From: an uncultured Bacteroidales bacterium | Lineage (GTDB): Bacteria; Bacteroidota; Bacteroidia; Bacteroidales; UBA3663 | Direction: 5' to 3' | Assembly: GCA_937899265.1 (NCBI GenBank) | Contig: CALBPV010000071.1 | Coordinates: 1-35,268, forward strand | DNA length: 35,268 bases | Shown: positions 1 through 7,218 of the stretch, piece by piece | Position numbering within the stretch: position 1 is the stretch's first letter | How the letters are laid out: every line of letters begins with the position of its first letter | The notes under the pieces: generated by a model | The model's input: only the letters and a program-made list of their open reading frames with translations | What the model was told of the DNA's origin: nothing | Database searches by the model: none | Program-made: the position numbers and the translations under genes

Positions 1-82
1 CAACTTTGCAAACCAATCTCCGAACTTCGCGTAACGATTTGCAACTTTGCAAACCAATCTCCGAACTTCGCGTAACGATTTG
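1..82. repeat. 41-bp perfect tandem repeat at the window edge
   Basis: Two identical 41-base copies (1-41 and 42-82) lie head to tail, each beginning CAACTTTGCAAACC and ending TAACGATTTG. The first copy starts at base 1, so the array may continue to the left. No reading frame through it looks like a protein. The copies directly abut, with no unique spacers between them. Confidence 0.95.
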
Positions 83-125
83 TTCGTTTTGGAAGACGTA
101 AATCTGTACCTGACACACTCAAGCC

Positions 126-157
126 GCGTCTTTTCGAATGAAAAGATACGCATTTTT
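126..157 (+). terminator. Terminator-like hairpin ending an unseen gene to the left
   Basis: GCGT plus CTTTTC (126-135) pairs with GAAAAG (140-145) and ACGC (148-151), with loop GAAT and a two-base bulge. A T-run follows at 153-157. The polarity fits a rightward transcript whose gene lies beyond the left edge. This is read from the sequence only. Confidence 0.4.
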
Positions 158-310
158 AGCGAAAAAGCAAAAAATAATTTGTTCTCCTCCAGTTTTCGCC
201 ACTTTTGACCTCTGAAAGTGGAACTGAGCCAAAATGAAACCTCCCCACGGTCGCCGCAGGTGCCGGCTTGCTTTGTTCTGCCGACGGTGATTGACTCGTC
301 TTGTCCGACA

Positions 311-351
311 AAAAATGCCATCTTTTGTGGTTCAAACCGCAAAAGATGGCA
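311..351 (-). terminator. Rho-independent terminator of the fabD-lrp-truA operon
   Basis: A 15-bp stem (TGCCATCTTTTGTGG at 316-330, with its partner at 337-351, one G-U pair) closes a 6-base loop. Read leftward it is followed at once by a T-run (the A-run at 311-315). It lies about 135 bases past the truA stop, so it fits as the leftward operon's terminator. A second related hairpin follows at 354-377. Confidence 0.6.
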
Positions 352-376
352 ATATTTTGTGGTTGTAACCGCAAAA
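323..376. repeat. Two copies of a 22-bp palindrome, 32 bp apart
   Basis: TTTTGTGGTT, two bases, then AACCGCAAAA occurs at 323-344 and again at 355-376. The arms are identical in the two copies; only the central two bases differ (CA versus GT). The first copy sits inside the terminator stem. The second forms its own 9-bp hairpin (354-377), followed on the + strand by a T-rich stretch. Confidence 0.85.
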
Positions 377-484
377 TTTGGTGTTTTTTCTTGCGTTATT
401 CAAAAAAAATTTCGTAAATTAGGTGCAAGGTAAAAGGGAGCCGACGGCAAATAGCGGAGACAATCGTTCGATGACAGACCCGGC

Positions 485-1240
485 TCACAGGAAAATGGAG
501 TCGGGGTATTCTACGTCTTCGAGGAAGAGGGCGCAGGCGGGGGCTGAATCTCCGGCGGCACACCGGTCGTGGCGTTGGATGGTGGCACAGAAATCGGGGA
601 CGGAGAGTTTGCCACGTCCGACCATAAACATGGTGCCGACAATGGCGCGCACCATGTTGCGGAGGAACCGGTCGGCCTGAATCGTGAAAACATATTCGCC
701 GGGAGCGGTTTCGTCCCAGTGAGCCTGCATGATGCGGCAGATATTGGTCTTGGTGTCGGTGTGGAGTTTGGCAAAAGAGGTGAAGTCGGAAAAGTCGAAC
801 AGCCGGGAGGCCGCTTCGTTCATGAGGTCGAGATCCAACTGCCAATATTCACGGTCGCTGTAGGCTCTCACAAAAGGGTCTTTGGCCGTGTGAACATAAT
901 ATTTGTACGTGCGCGAGAGAGCCGAGAAGCGTGCGTGGGCTTCGGGTGTGACGGGTCGTAGGTCGTGGATGGCGATGTCGGGCGGGAGGACGAGGTTGAG
1001 CCGATGGACCAGGTTGCGCCGTTCTTCGGCACTGAACTCCGTGTCGGTGTCGAAGTGGGCAGCCATGTGTCGGGCGTGTACCCCGGTGTCGGTGCGCCCG
1101 GCACCAACAACAGTAGTCTCCCGCTGAAGGAGCAGCGAGAGACACTTTTGGATGGTTTCCTGGACGGAGACGGCATTGGGTTGGTACTGCCACCCGTGAT
1201 AGGCCGAACCGTCGTAGGCGAGGAAGAGAAAATATCTCAT
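485..1240 (-). CDS. truA: tRNA pseudouridine synthase A
   Basis: TruA converts uridines 38-40 of the tRNA anticodon stem-loop to pseudouridine in the cytoplasm. At 251 residues it has the usual family length. It opens with the characteristic AYDGSAYHGWQ segment, carries the catalytic motif GRTDTGVHA with nucleophile Asp51, and has the conserved C-terminal FLRNMVRAIVGT block. The start codon overlaps the lrp stop by four bases (ATGA), indicating translational coupling as the last gene of fabD-lrp-truA. A strong leftward terminator hairpin lies downstream. The identification is secure. Confidence 0.96.
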   Translation of the reverse strand: MRYFLFLAYDGSAYHGWQYQPNAVSVQETIQKCLSLLLQRETTVVGAGRTDTGVHARHMAAHFDTDTEFSAEERRNLVHRLNLVLPPDIAIHDLRPVTPEAHARFSALSRTYKYYVHTAKDPFVRAYSDREYWQLDLDLMNEAASRLFDFSDFTSFAKLHTDTKTNICRIMQAHWDETAPGEYVFTIQADRFLRNMVRAIVGTMFMVGRGKLSVPDFCATIQRHDRCAAGDSAPACALFLEDVEYPDSIFL

Positions 1241-1704
1241 ACGGGAATGCCGTAGGTGAGCTTCAGCGTGTCCATGACGAAGATGCTCCAGATGCGGGAG
1301 ATATAGTCGAGAGCGCCAATCTTGTTGATGACGAACTCCTGATATTTCTTCATCGACTGGACATATACCTTGAGCATGTAGTCGAAATCACCGCTCACGT
1401 TATAGCATTCGGACACTTCTTTCCACTCGTTAACGTTGTAGGAGAAATCCTCGGCGATACGTGCGTTAATCTGTTTCATTGACACATTGCAATAGACGAC
1501 GAAGCCACGCTCGAGCTTCTCGGCATCGAGTACGGCCACGTAGTTGCGAATGAAACCCTGGGCTTCGAGACGTTTCATGCGTTCGAAGGTGGGTGTCATG
1601 GAGAGATTGATGCGGGCGGCCAGTTCTTTGTTGGTGAGCCGGCAGTTTTCCTGCAGCGCGCGAAGGATTCGGAGATCCGTTTCGTCGAGAATCTGTGAAC
1701 TCAT
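1237..1704 (-). CDS. Lrp/AsnC-family transcriptional regulator
   Basis: This 155-residue protein has the standard Lrp/AsnC layout: an N-terminal winged helix-turn-helix (about 8-60, starting LDETDLRILRALQENCR, with RINLSMTPTFERMKRLEAQG as recognition region) and a C-terminal ligand/oligomerisation RAM domain (about 70-150). Family members sense amino acids or related metabolites and form dimers to octamers on DNA. The start overlaps the fabD stop by four bases and the stop overlaps the truA start by four bases, so it is translated between a fatty-acid gene and a tRNA-modification gene. Its ligand and targets cannot be read from the sequence. Confidence 0.93.
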   Translation of the reverse strand: MSSQILDETDLRILRALQENCRLTNKELAARINLSMTPTFERMKRLEAQGFIRNYVAVLDAEKLERGFVVYCNVSMKQINARIAEDFSYNVNEWKEVSECYNVSGDFDYMLKVYVQSMKKYQEFVINKIGALDYISRIWSIFVMDTLKLTYGIPV

Positions 1705-2582
1705 TCAGCGAGAGATTGGGCGGTTACTTCTTTGGAAATGCGCTTAATCATGCCCTGGAGCACAGCTCCGGGACCGCACTCGATGAAGGTGTCGGCACCG
1801 TCGGATATCATGTTCTGGACACTCTTGGTCCAACGGACGGGAGCGGTGAGCTGAGCCACGAGATTCTGCTTGATTTCGGCAGGCTCGGTGTGGGGCTTTG
1901 CGTCCACGTTCTGATAGACGGGACACTTGGGAGCATGGATCTCGGTCTTCTCGATGGCTTCGGCCAGTTCTGCACGGGCGGGCTCCATGAGAGGGGAGTG
2001 GAAAGCGCCGCCGACCTTGAGGGGGAGGGCACGCTTGGCACCGGCTTCGGTCATCTTGGCACAAGCAGCCTGGATGGCTTCATTTTCGCCGGAGATAACA
2101 ATCTGGCCGGGGCAATTGTAGTTGGCGGGAACAACCACGCCTTCGGTCACCTGGCTGCAGAGTTCCTCCACCTTCTCGTCGGGCAGGCCGATGATGGCAG
2201 CCATCGTGGAAGGATTGATTTCGCAAGCTTTCTGCATGGCCTGGGCACGCTGGGAAACGAGTTTCACACCGTCCTCGAAGCTGAGCGCTCCGGCAACGAC
2301 GAGGGCCGAAAATTCGCCCAGGGAGTGGCCGGCTGTCATATCGGGCTTCACGTCGGGATTGACGAGGGCCGGAATGACGGAGCAGAGGAACACGGCGGGC
2401 TGTGTCACCTTGGTCTGGCGAAGGTCTTCTTCCGTACCGTTGAACATGAGGTCCGTGATGCGGAACCCGAGAATATCGTTGGCCTTTTCGAAGAGGGCTT
2501 TGGCCTCTCCGTTCTGTTCGTAGAGGTCTTTGCCCATACCTACGAATTGGGAACCTTGTCCCGGAAAAACGTATGCTTTCAT
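1701..2582 (-). CDS. fabD: Malonyl-CoA:ACP transacylase
   Basis: FabD transfers malonyl from CoA to acyl carrier protein to supply fatty-acid elongation. The 293-residue protein begins with the canonical FPGQGSQFVGMG, has the nucleophile elbow GHSLGE with Ser87, and the catalytic histidine in GAFHSPLM (His195). The length is typical. It is the first gene of a leftward operon, overlapping lrp by four bases. A Bacteroidota-type -7 box lies 24 bases upstream of its start. The identification is secure. Confidence 0.97.
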   Translation of the reverse strand: MKAYVFPGQGSQFVGMGKDLYEQNGEAKALFEKANDILGFRITDLMFNGTEEDLRQTKVTQPAVFLCSVIPALVNPDVKPDMTAGHSLGEFSALVVAGALSFEDGVKLVSQRAQAMQKACEINPSTMAAIIGLPDEKVEELCSQVTEGVVVPANYNCPGQIVISGENEAIQAACAKMTEAGAKRALPLKVGGAFHSPLMEPARAELAEAIEKTEIHAPKCPVYQNVDAKPHTEPAEIKQNLVAQLTAPVRWTKSVQNMISDGADTFIECGPGAVLQGMIKRISKEVTAQSLAE

Positions 2583-2606
2583 TCTTTTAGTAAATTAAAA
2601 CCGGGG

Positions 2607-2638
2607 CAAAGATAGTAATTTTTTCGGATGTAACCAAG
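2607..2638 (-). promoter_or_regulatory. Bacteroidota-type promoter of fabD-lrp-truA
   Basis: Read leftward, TATCTTTG (2607-2614) is a perfect TAnnTTTG -7 box. A weaker CTTG -33 element lies about 20 bases upstream (2635-2638). The leader to the fabD start is short and AT-rich. Confidence 0.6.
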
Positions 2639-2684
2639 AAAGAAGGATAAATTTTCATTAAAATATAAAAAAAAGAGGCGAAAA

Positions 2685-2716
2685 TTTGGAAGTTTGCAAA
2701 ATTAATGCTATCTTTG
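2685..2716 (+). promoter_or_regulatory. Promoter of galM
   Basis: TTTG at 2685-2688 and TATCTTTG at 2709-2716 match the -33 and -7 consensus with a 20-bp spacer. Transcription should start a few bases downstream, so the galM start upstream of 2709 is ruled out in favour of the ATG at 2743. Confidence 0.8.
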
Positions 2717-2742
2717 CAGCCATAAATGGTATTTTAGTACGT

Positions 2743-3828
2743 ATGATAGACAACAAAACCGGGCTTACCCTTTCGGGCTTGGATCCGAAACGCTTCGAAA
2801 GCGTTGTGGACGGAAAGCCGACTCACCTGTGGGTTCTGACGAACCGGCAGGGAGCCGAAATGTGTGTGACCAACTACGGCGGCATCGTACCCTCCATCAT
2901 GATGCCCGACCGCAACGGCCAGTGGGCCAATGTGGTGCTGGGGATGGAAGACATCGAGAGCGTAGTGAACGGCCCCGAGCCGTTCCTGGGCGCCACAATC
3001 GGTCGCTACGGCAACCGCATTGCCGGTGCCAAATTCACTCTCGAGGGGAAGGAATACCACTTGACGATGAGTCAGGCTCCCAACTGCCTGCACGGCGGCA
3101 AGGGTTTCCACGCCAGAGTGTGGGAGGGCGAGCAGACCGACGCCCAGACGCTGGTGCTCCGCTATACCTCGGCTGACGGCGAAGAAGGTTTCCCCGGAAA
3201 GTTGGAGATAGAAATGACCTATAGTCTCACCGACGACAACGAGTTCCGCATTGACTATAAGGCCGTGACCGACAAAACGACGGTCTGCAACCTCACAAAT
3301 CACGCGTTCTTCAATCTGGCAGGCATTCAGAAGGTAACGCCTTCGGTAGAGGACAACATTCTCTATATCAATGCCGACAGCTATTGTCCCATCGACACGG
3401 TATCGATTCCCTACGGGGAGAAAGCTCCGGTGGAGGGTACTCCGTTCGACTTCAAGCGCCCCACACGTGTGGGCGACCGCATCGATGCCGACCACGAACA
3501 GACCCGCAACGGCGCAGGCTACGACCATTCGTTCTGCCTCAACAAGTCGAAGGCGGGAGAGCTCTCGCTGGCCGCAGTGTGCGAGGAACCCACATCGGGA
3601 CGTACGCTGACAGTCTATACGACCGAACCGGGCGTGCAGCTCTATACCGGCAACTGGCTCACGGGATTCACGGGACAGCACGGCTGCACCTATCCCCGCA
3701 GGTCGGCCATCTGCTTCGAGGCACAGCATCACCCCGACTCGCCCAACCAGCCGCAGTTCGAATCGACGACCTTGCGTCCGGGTGAGACCTATCGGCAGAC
3801 AACCGTCTATCGCTTCGGAGTGAAATGA
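2743..3828 (+). CDS. galM: Aldose 1-epimerase (galactose mutarotase)
   Basis: GalM interconverts the alpha and beta anomers of galactose, giving galactokinase its substrate. From the ATG at 2743 it is 361 residues. A longer frame begins at 2686 but would place its start upstream of the -7 box. Family hallmarks are present: GATIGRYGNRI, the histidine motif NCLHGGKGF, TNHAFFNLAG with the second active-site histidine, and the C-terminal catalytic glutamate in CFEAQHHPDSPN. No signal peptide is visible, so a cytoplasmic location is likely. It heads a galactose block with galK, separated by a small basic ORF rather than a transporter gene. Confidence 0.95.
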   Translation: MIDNKTGLTLSGLDPKRFESVVDGKPTHLWVLTNRQGAEMCVTNYGGIVPSIMMPDRNGQWANVVLGMEDIESVVNGPEPFLGATIGRYGNRIAGAKFTLEGKEYHLTMSQAPNCLHGGKGFHARVWEGEQTDAQTLVLRYTSADGEEGFPGKLEIEMTYSLTDDNEFRIDYKAVTDKTTVCNLTNHAFFNLAGIQKVTPSVEDNILYINADSYCPIDTVSIPYGEKAPVEGTPFDFKRPTRVGDRIDADHEQTRNGAGYDHSFCLNKSKAGELSLAAVCEEPTSGRTLTVYTTEPGVQLYTGNWLTGFTGQHGCTYPRRSAICFEAQHHPDSPNQPQFESTTLRPGETYRQTTVYRFGVK

Positions 3829-3883
3829 AAAAGAACAAATTCTCTAAAAAAAAATAATTAACTTTTAATCATTTTTCAAAACT

Positions 3884-4003
3884 ATGGCAAAATCAGAAAA
3901 GAAGCGCAAAAAAATCTTCGGATTCCACTCGCCCTTCAACAAGCCTACCAAATTGCAGCAGGAACGTGCCGCAAAGGTAGCAGAGTACCTGGAGAAGAAA
4001 TAA
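3884..4003 (+). CDS. 39-residue basic microprotein between galM and galK
   Basis: An ATG at 3884 opens a 39-codon frame. The product is strongly basic: a Lys/Arg-rich start (MAKSEKKRKKIFGF), a middle HSPFNKPTK, and a C-terminal half that reads as an amphipathic helix (QQERAAKVAEYLEKK). Support for expression is indirect: the leader before the ATG is AT-rich like those of nifJ and kdgK here, and a terminator-like hairpin starts eight bases after the stop. I recognise no family. It could be a nucleic-acid- or ribosome-binding peptide, but that is a guess from charge only. No membrane segment is visible. Confidence 0.65.
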   Translation: MAKSEKKRKKIFGFHSPFNKPTKLQQERAAKVAEYLEKK

Positions 4004-4010
4004 CTCCACG

Positions 4011-4053
4011 AAGTCCTTGTCGCTGGATACCAGTGACGAGGACTTTGTTGTTT
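4011..4053 (+). terminator. Terminator-like hairpin after the microprotein
   Basis: AAGTCCTTGTCGCT (4011-4024) pairs with AGTGACGAGGACTT (4032-4045) over 14 bp with two G-U pairs and a 7-base loop. TTGTTGTTT follows. It would end or attenuate the galM-microprotein transcript before galK. Confidence 0.6.
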
Positions 4054-4131
4054 ACAGGGCGTTGAATCGATACCGAACAACATTATATAACATTTAATTC
4101 CTCTTATAAACCTTTAAAAATTAAAAAGCGT

Positions 4132-5292
4132 ATGGACATTGAATTTGTTAGAAGTCGCTTTATCAAGCATTTCGACGGTAAAACAGGAAATGTATATGCA
4201 TCTCCCGGCCGTATCAACCTCATTGGCGAACACACCGACTACAATGGCGGTTTCGTATTTCCGGGAGCAGTAGATAAAGGTATCATGGCCGAGATTCGTA
4301 TCAACGGTACCCCCGACACCATCAGAGCCTATGCCATCGACAAAAAAGACCGTGCAGATTTCCGTCTGAGCGACGAAAAACCCAAAGCATCGTGGGCCCG
4401 CTACATCTACGGCATTTGCAAAGAGATGTGGAAACTCGGCGTTCCCGTCAAGGGCTTCAACATTGCCTTTGCCGGCGACGTTCCCGAGGGCGCAGGCATG
4501 AGCTCGTCGGCTGCCTTGGAAAGCTGTGTGGCTTACGGCCTCAACGACCTCTTTGGCGACAACAAAGTGAGCCAGTGGAATCTGGTTCTTGCCGGACAGG
4601 CTACGGAACACAACTACGTGGGAGTGAAGTGCGGTATCATGGACCAGTTTGCCAGCGTATTCGGCAAAGCAGGTCAGGTGATGCGTCTCGACTGCCGCAG
4701 CCGCGAGTTCGAATATTTCCCCTTCGACGCCAAAGGTTACAAACTCGTATTGCTCGACAGCGCCGTGAAGCACGAACTGGCCAGCAGCGCCTACAACCAG
4801 CGTCGCCAGAGCTGCGAGAACGTCGTTGCCGCCTTGGCTGCCAAATTCGCCGACCGCAAGTTCGAAACGTTGCGCGATGCCAAGTGGGAAGACTTGGAGG
4901 CCGTGAAGGCCGACATCAGCGAGGAAGACTACAAGCGTGCACATTTCGTGCTCGGTGAGGTCGATCGCGTCATGGCATTCTCCGAAGCTCTCAAGAAGGG
5001 CGACTACGAAGAGGCCGGCCGTCAGATGTACGCTACCCACGAGGGTCTTTCGAAGGAATATGAGGTGAGCTGCGAAGAGTTGGATTTCCTCAACGAAATC
5101 GCAAAGGCCAACGGAGTGACCGGTTCGCGCATCATGGGCGGCGGTTTCGGCGGATGCACCCTCAACCTCGTGAAAGAAGAACTCTACGACAAATTCATTG
5201 CCGATGCCCGGAAGAAATATGCCGAGAAATACGGTCGTGTGCCCAAGGTTTACGACGTAGTGATTGGCGACGGTTCCCGTAAGCTCGCTTGA
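4132..5292 (+). CDS. galK: Galactokinase
   Basis: GalK phosphorylates alpha-D-galactose at C1 with ATP, the first committed Leloir step. The 386-residue protein contains the galactokinase signature GRINLIGEHTDYNGG (26-40), the GHMP phosphate-binding motif PEGAGMSSSAALES (118-131) and the third GHMP motif GGGFGGC (from residue 336). Length and order are normal for the family. It is cytoplasmic. It lies 128 bases after the microprotein stop, beyond a hairpin, so it may have its own promoter; none matching the TAnnTTTG consensus was found. galT and galE are not in the window. Confidence 0.97.
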   Translation: MDIEFVRSRFIKHFDGKTGNVYASPGRINLIGEHTDYNGGFVFPGAVDKGIMAEIRINGTPDTIRAYAIDKKDRADFRLSDEKPKASWARYIYGICKEMWKLGVPVKGFNIAFAGDVPEGAGMSSSAALESCVAYGLNDLFGDNKVSQWNLVLAGQATEHNYVGVKCGIMDQFASVFGKAGQVMRLDCRSREFEYFPFDAKGYKLVLLDSAVKHELASSAYNQRRQSCENVVAALAAKFADRKFETLRDAKWEDLEAVKADISEEDYKRAHFVLGEVDRVMAFSEALKKGDYEEAGRQMYATHEGLSKEYEVSCEELDFLNEIAKANGVTGSRIMGGGFGGCTLNLVKEELYDKFIADARKKYAEKYGRVPKVYDVVIGDGSRKLA

Positions 5293-5387
5293 GAATTGTG
5301 TCAGAATACCGAATTTACAAATTCATGAGGGTGCTCTCTATATATTTCGGTTGAACAACACCCGACATCATTCACAGAACAACCCTT

Positions 5388-7169
5388 ATGGCAGTAAGTT
5401 TTCTACAAATAGAAGGATTGACCAAGTCGTTCGGCGACTTGGTCCTTTTCGAAAATATATCTTTGGGAATCAATGAAGGCGACAGGATCGGTCTCATTGC
5501 CAAAAACGGCACTGGGAAATCGACCCTGTTGTCGATAATTGCAGGTCAGGAAGGCAAGGATGAAGGCAGCATCGTCTGGAAAAACGACCTCAAGACCGAC
5601 TATCTGCCCCAAGACCCGCAATTCCCCGAAGGAGTGACGGTGGGGGAGGTCTGCAAGGAAAAAGGTCCCGAGTTGGTGAGAATCCTCACCAAGCTGAGAA
5701 TCACCGATATGGAGCAGCCCGTCTCGCAGTTGAGCGGCGGACAGCGCAAACGTCTGGCGCTGGCGCACGTCCTGCTCGATGACCCGCAGTTTCTCATCCT
5801 CGACGAACCGACCAACCACCTCGACCTGGAAATGGTCGAGTGGCTCGAAGACTATCTGAACCATCGCAGGATGACCCTGCTGATGGTGACTCACGACCGC
5901 TATTTCCTCGACAGAGTCTGCAACCGCATTGTCGAACTTGACGACCGCAGACTCTACACCTACAAAGGCAACTATGCCTACTACCTCGAGAAACGTCAGG
6001 AACGGCTCAATGCCCAGGCCGCAGCGGTCGATCATGCCAACAACCTGTTGAGAAAAGAACTCGACTGGATGAGGCGACAGCCCCAAGCACGCGGCCACAA
6101 GAGCCGTAGCCGTATCGAGGCATTCTACGAACTCGAACAGCGGGCCAAAGCCCGCCACGACCTGCAGCAAATGCGTCTCACGATGCGTTCGAGCTACATA
6201 GGGTCAAAGATTTTCAACGCCCGAGGTGTCTGCAAAGCTTTCGGGGAACGCGTCATCCTGAACGATTTCCATTACGAATTTGCCCGCTATGAGAAGTTGG
6301 GCATTGTAGGCCCGAACGGAACCGGCAAATCGACGTTCCTCAAACTCCTTCTGGGCCTCGAAAAGCCCGACAAAGGGCACATCGACGTGGGCGAGACCGT
6401 GCGCTTCGGATACTACAGTCAGGACGGATTGCAGTTCGATGACTCGAAAAAGGTGATAGACATCGTGCGCGACATTGCCGACTACGTAATGCTCTCCGAC
6501 GGCACCAAGATGCCGGCGACCTCGTTCCTGCAGCTCTTCCTTTTCAGTCCCGAGAAACAATACAGCTACGTCTATAAACTCTCGGGAGGCGAGAAGAGAC
6601 GTCTCTACCTCTGCACCATCCTGATGCGGTCGCCCAATTTTCTGGTGCTCGACGAACCGACCAACGACCTCGACATCCTCACACTGAACGTGCTCGAACA
6701 ATATTTGCAGGATTTCGGAGGCTGTGTCATTGTGGTGAGCCACGACCGCTATTTCATGGACAAAGTGGTGGACCATCTTTTCGTCTTCCACGGCAACGGC
6801 GAGATACAGGATTATCCCGGCAACTACAGCGACTATCGCGAGTGGCGTGAGCTGAAAGAGGCCGAAGCCCGCGAGGCAGAGAGAAACAGCAGCCCCGACG
6901 GGAAAACCGAAGCAGACGGAAAGTCCAATGCCCGCAAACCCAAAACCGAGAAGGCAAGGAAACTCTCCTTCAAGGAACGCCGGGAGTTTGAGACACTCGA
7001 AACGGAACTGCCCCGCCTGGAAGCCGAAAAGGCAAATCTCGAGGAGAAAATGAGTTCCGGAACGCTCTCTCCCGACGAATTGCAGAAAGCCGGTAGCCGG
7101 ATGACGGCTCTCATCGACGAAATAGACACGAAAGAGATGCGATGGCTGGAGCTTTCGGAGTTTGCATAA
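5388..7169 (+). CDS. ABC-F family ATPase, Uup-like
   Basis: The 593-residue protein has two tandem ABC cassettes and no membrane segments, so it is an ABC-F translation-associated ATPase rather than a transporter. Cassette 1 has AKNGTGKST (38-46), signature LSGGQ (115-119) and DEPTNHLD (from 139). Cassette 2 has GPNGTGKST (from 308), LSGGE (from 398) and DEPTNDLD (from 422). Between them is the charged interdomain linker (about 200-260). A charged C-terminal extension (about 500-593) predicted as coiled coil is Uup-like. The first Walker A has Ala in place of the first Gly. The substrate state of the ribosome is not inferable, and I see no specific reason to call it a resistance protein. A weak TATATTTC -7-like box lies at 5341-5348. 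Confidence 0.9.
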   Translation: MAVSFLQIEGLTKSFGDLVLFENISLGINEGDRIGLIAKNGTGKSTLLSIIAGQEGKDEGSIVWKNDLKTDYLPQDPQFPEGVTVGEVCKEKGPELVRILTKLRITDMEQPVSQLSGGQRKRLALAHVLLDDPQFLILDEPTNHLDLEMVEWLEDYLNHRRMTLLMVTHDRYFLDRVCNRIVELDDRRLYTYKGNYAYYLEKRQERLNAQAAAVDHANNLLRKELDWMRRQPQARGHKSRSRIEAFYELEQRAKARHDLQQMRLTMRSSYIGSKIFNARGVCKAFGERVILNDFHYEFARYEKLGIVGPNGTGKSTFLKLLLGLEKPDKGHIDVGETVRFGYYSQDGLQFDDSKKVIDIVRDIADYVMLSDGTKMPATSFLQLFLFSPEKQYSYVYKLSGGEKRRLYLCTILMRSPNFLVLDEPTNDLDILTLNVLEQYLQDFGGCVIVVSHDRYFMDKVVDHLFVFHGNGEIQDYPGNYSDYREWRELKEAEAREAERNSSPDGKTEADGKSNARKPKTEKARKLSFKERREFETLETELPRLEAEKANLEEKMSSGTLSPDELQKAGSRMTALIDEIDTKEMRWLELSEFA

Positions 7170-7218
7170 CCCGGAACACATTACAGACTGCGTATCAAAA
7201 CCAAACGAGATAAAAAAC

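Larger units (their letters stand above)
83..484. other. Non-coding intergenic region rich in hairpins
   Basis: This stretch contains no convincing gene. Short frames on both strands here overlap hairpins and have no family resemblance. Besides the hairpins listed separately there is a 7-bp stem, CCACTTT at 199-205 with AAAGTGG at 215-221. The region separates the end of truA (leftward) from whatever lies left of the window. Confidence 0.7.

Noticed and set aside
1..82. CRISPR-like repeat at the left edge
   Set aside because: The 41-bp copies abut with no spacers, and there are no cas genes.
156..433. Overlapping short ORFs on both strands (about 70 residues each)
   Set aside because: They are generated by hairpins and palindromes in the intergenic region and have no start-site support.
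2686..2742. 19-codon upstream extension of galM
   Set aside because: The start would precede the perfect -7 box at 2709-2716, so it would not be on the transcript.
5388..7169. ABC transporter or antibiotic-resistance ABC-F
   Set aside because: No membrane segments, and the C-terminal coiled-coil extension is Uup-like; nothing in the sequence specifically indicates resistance.
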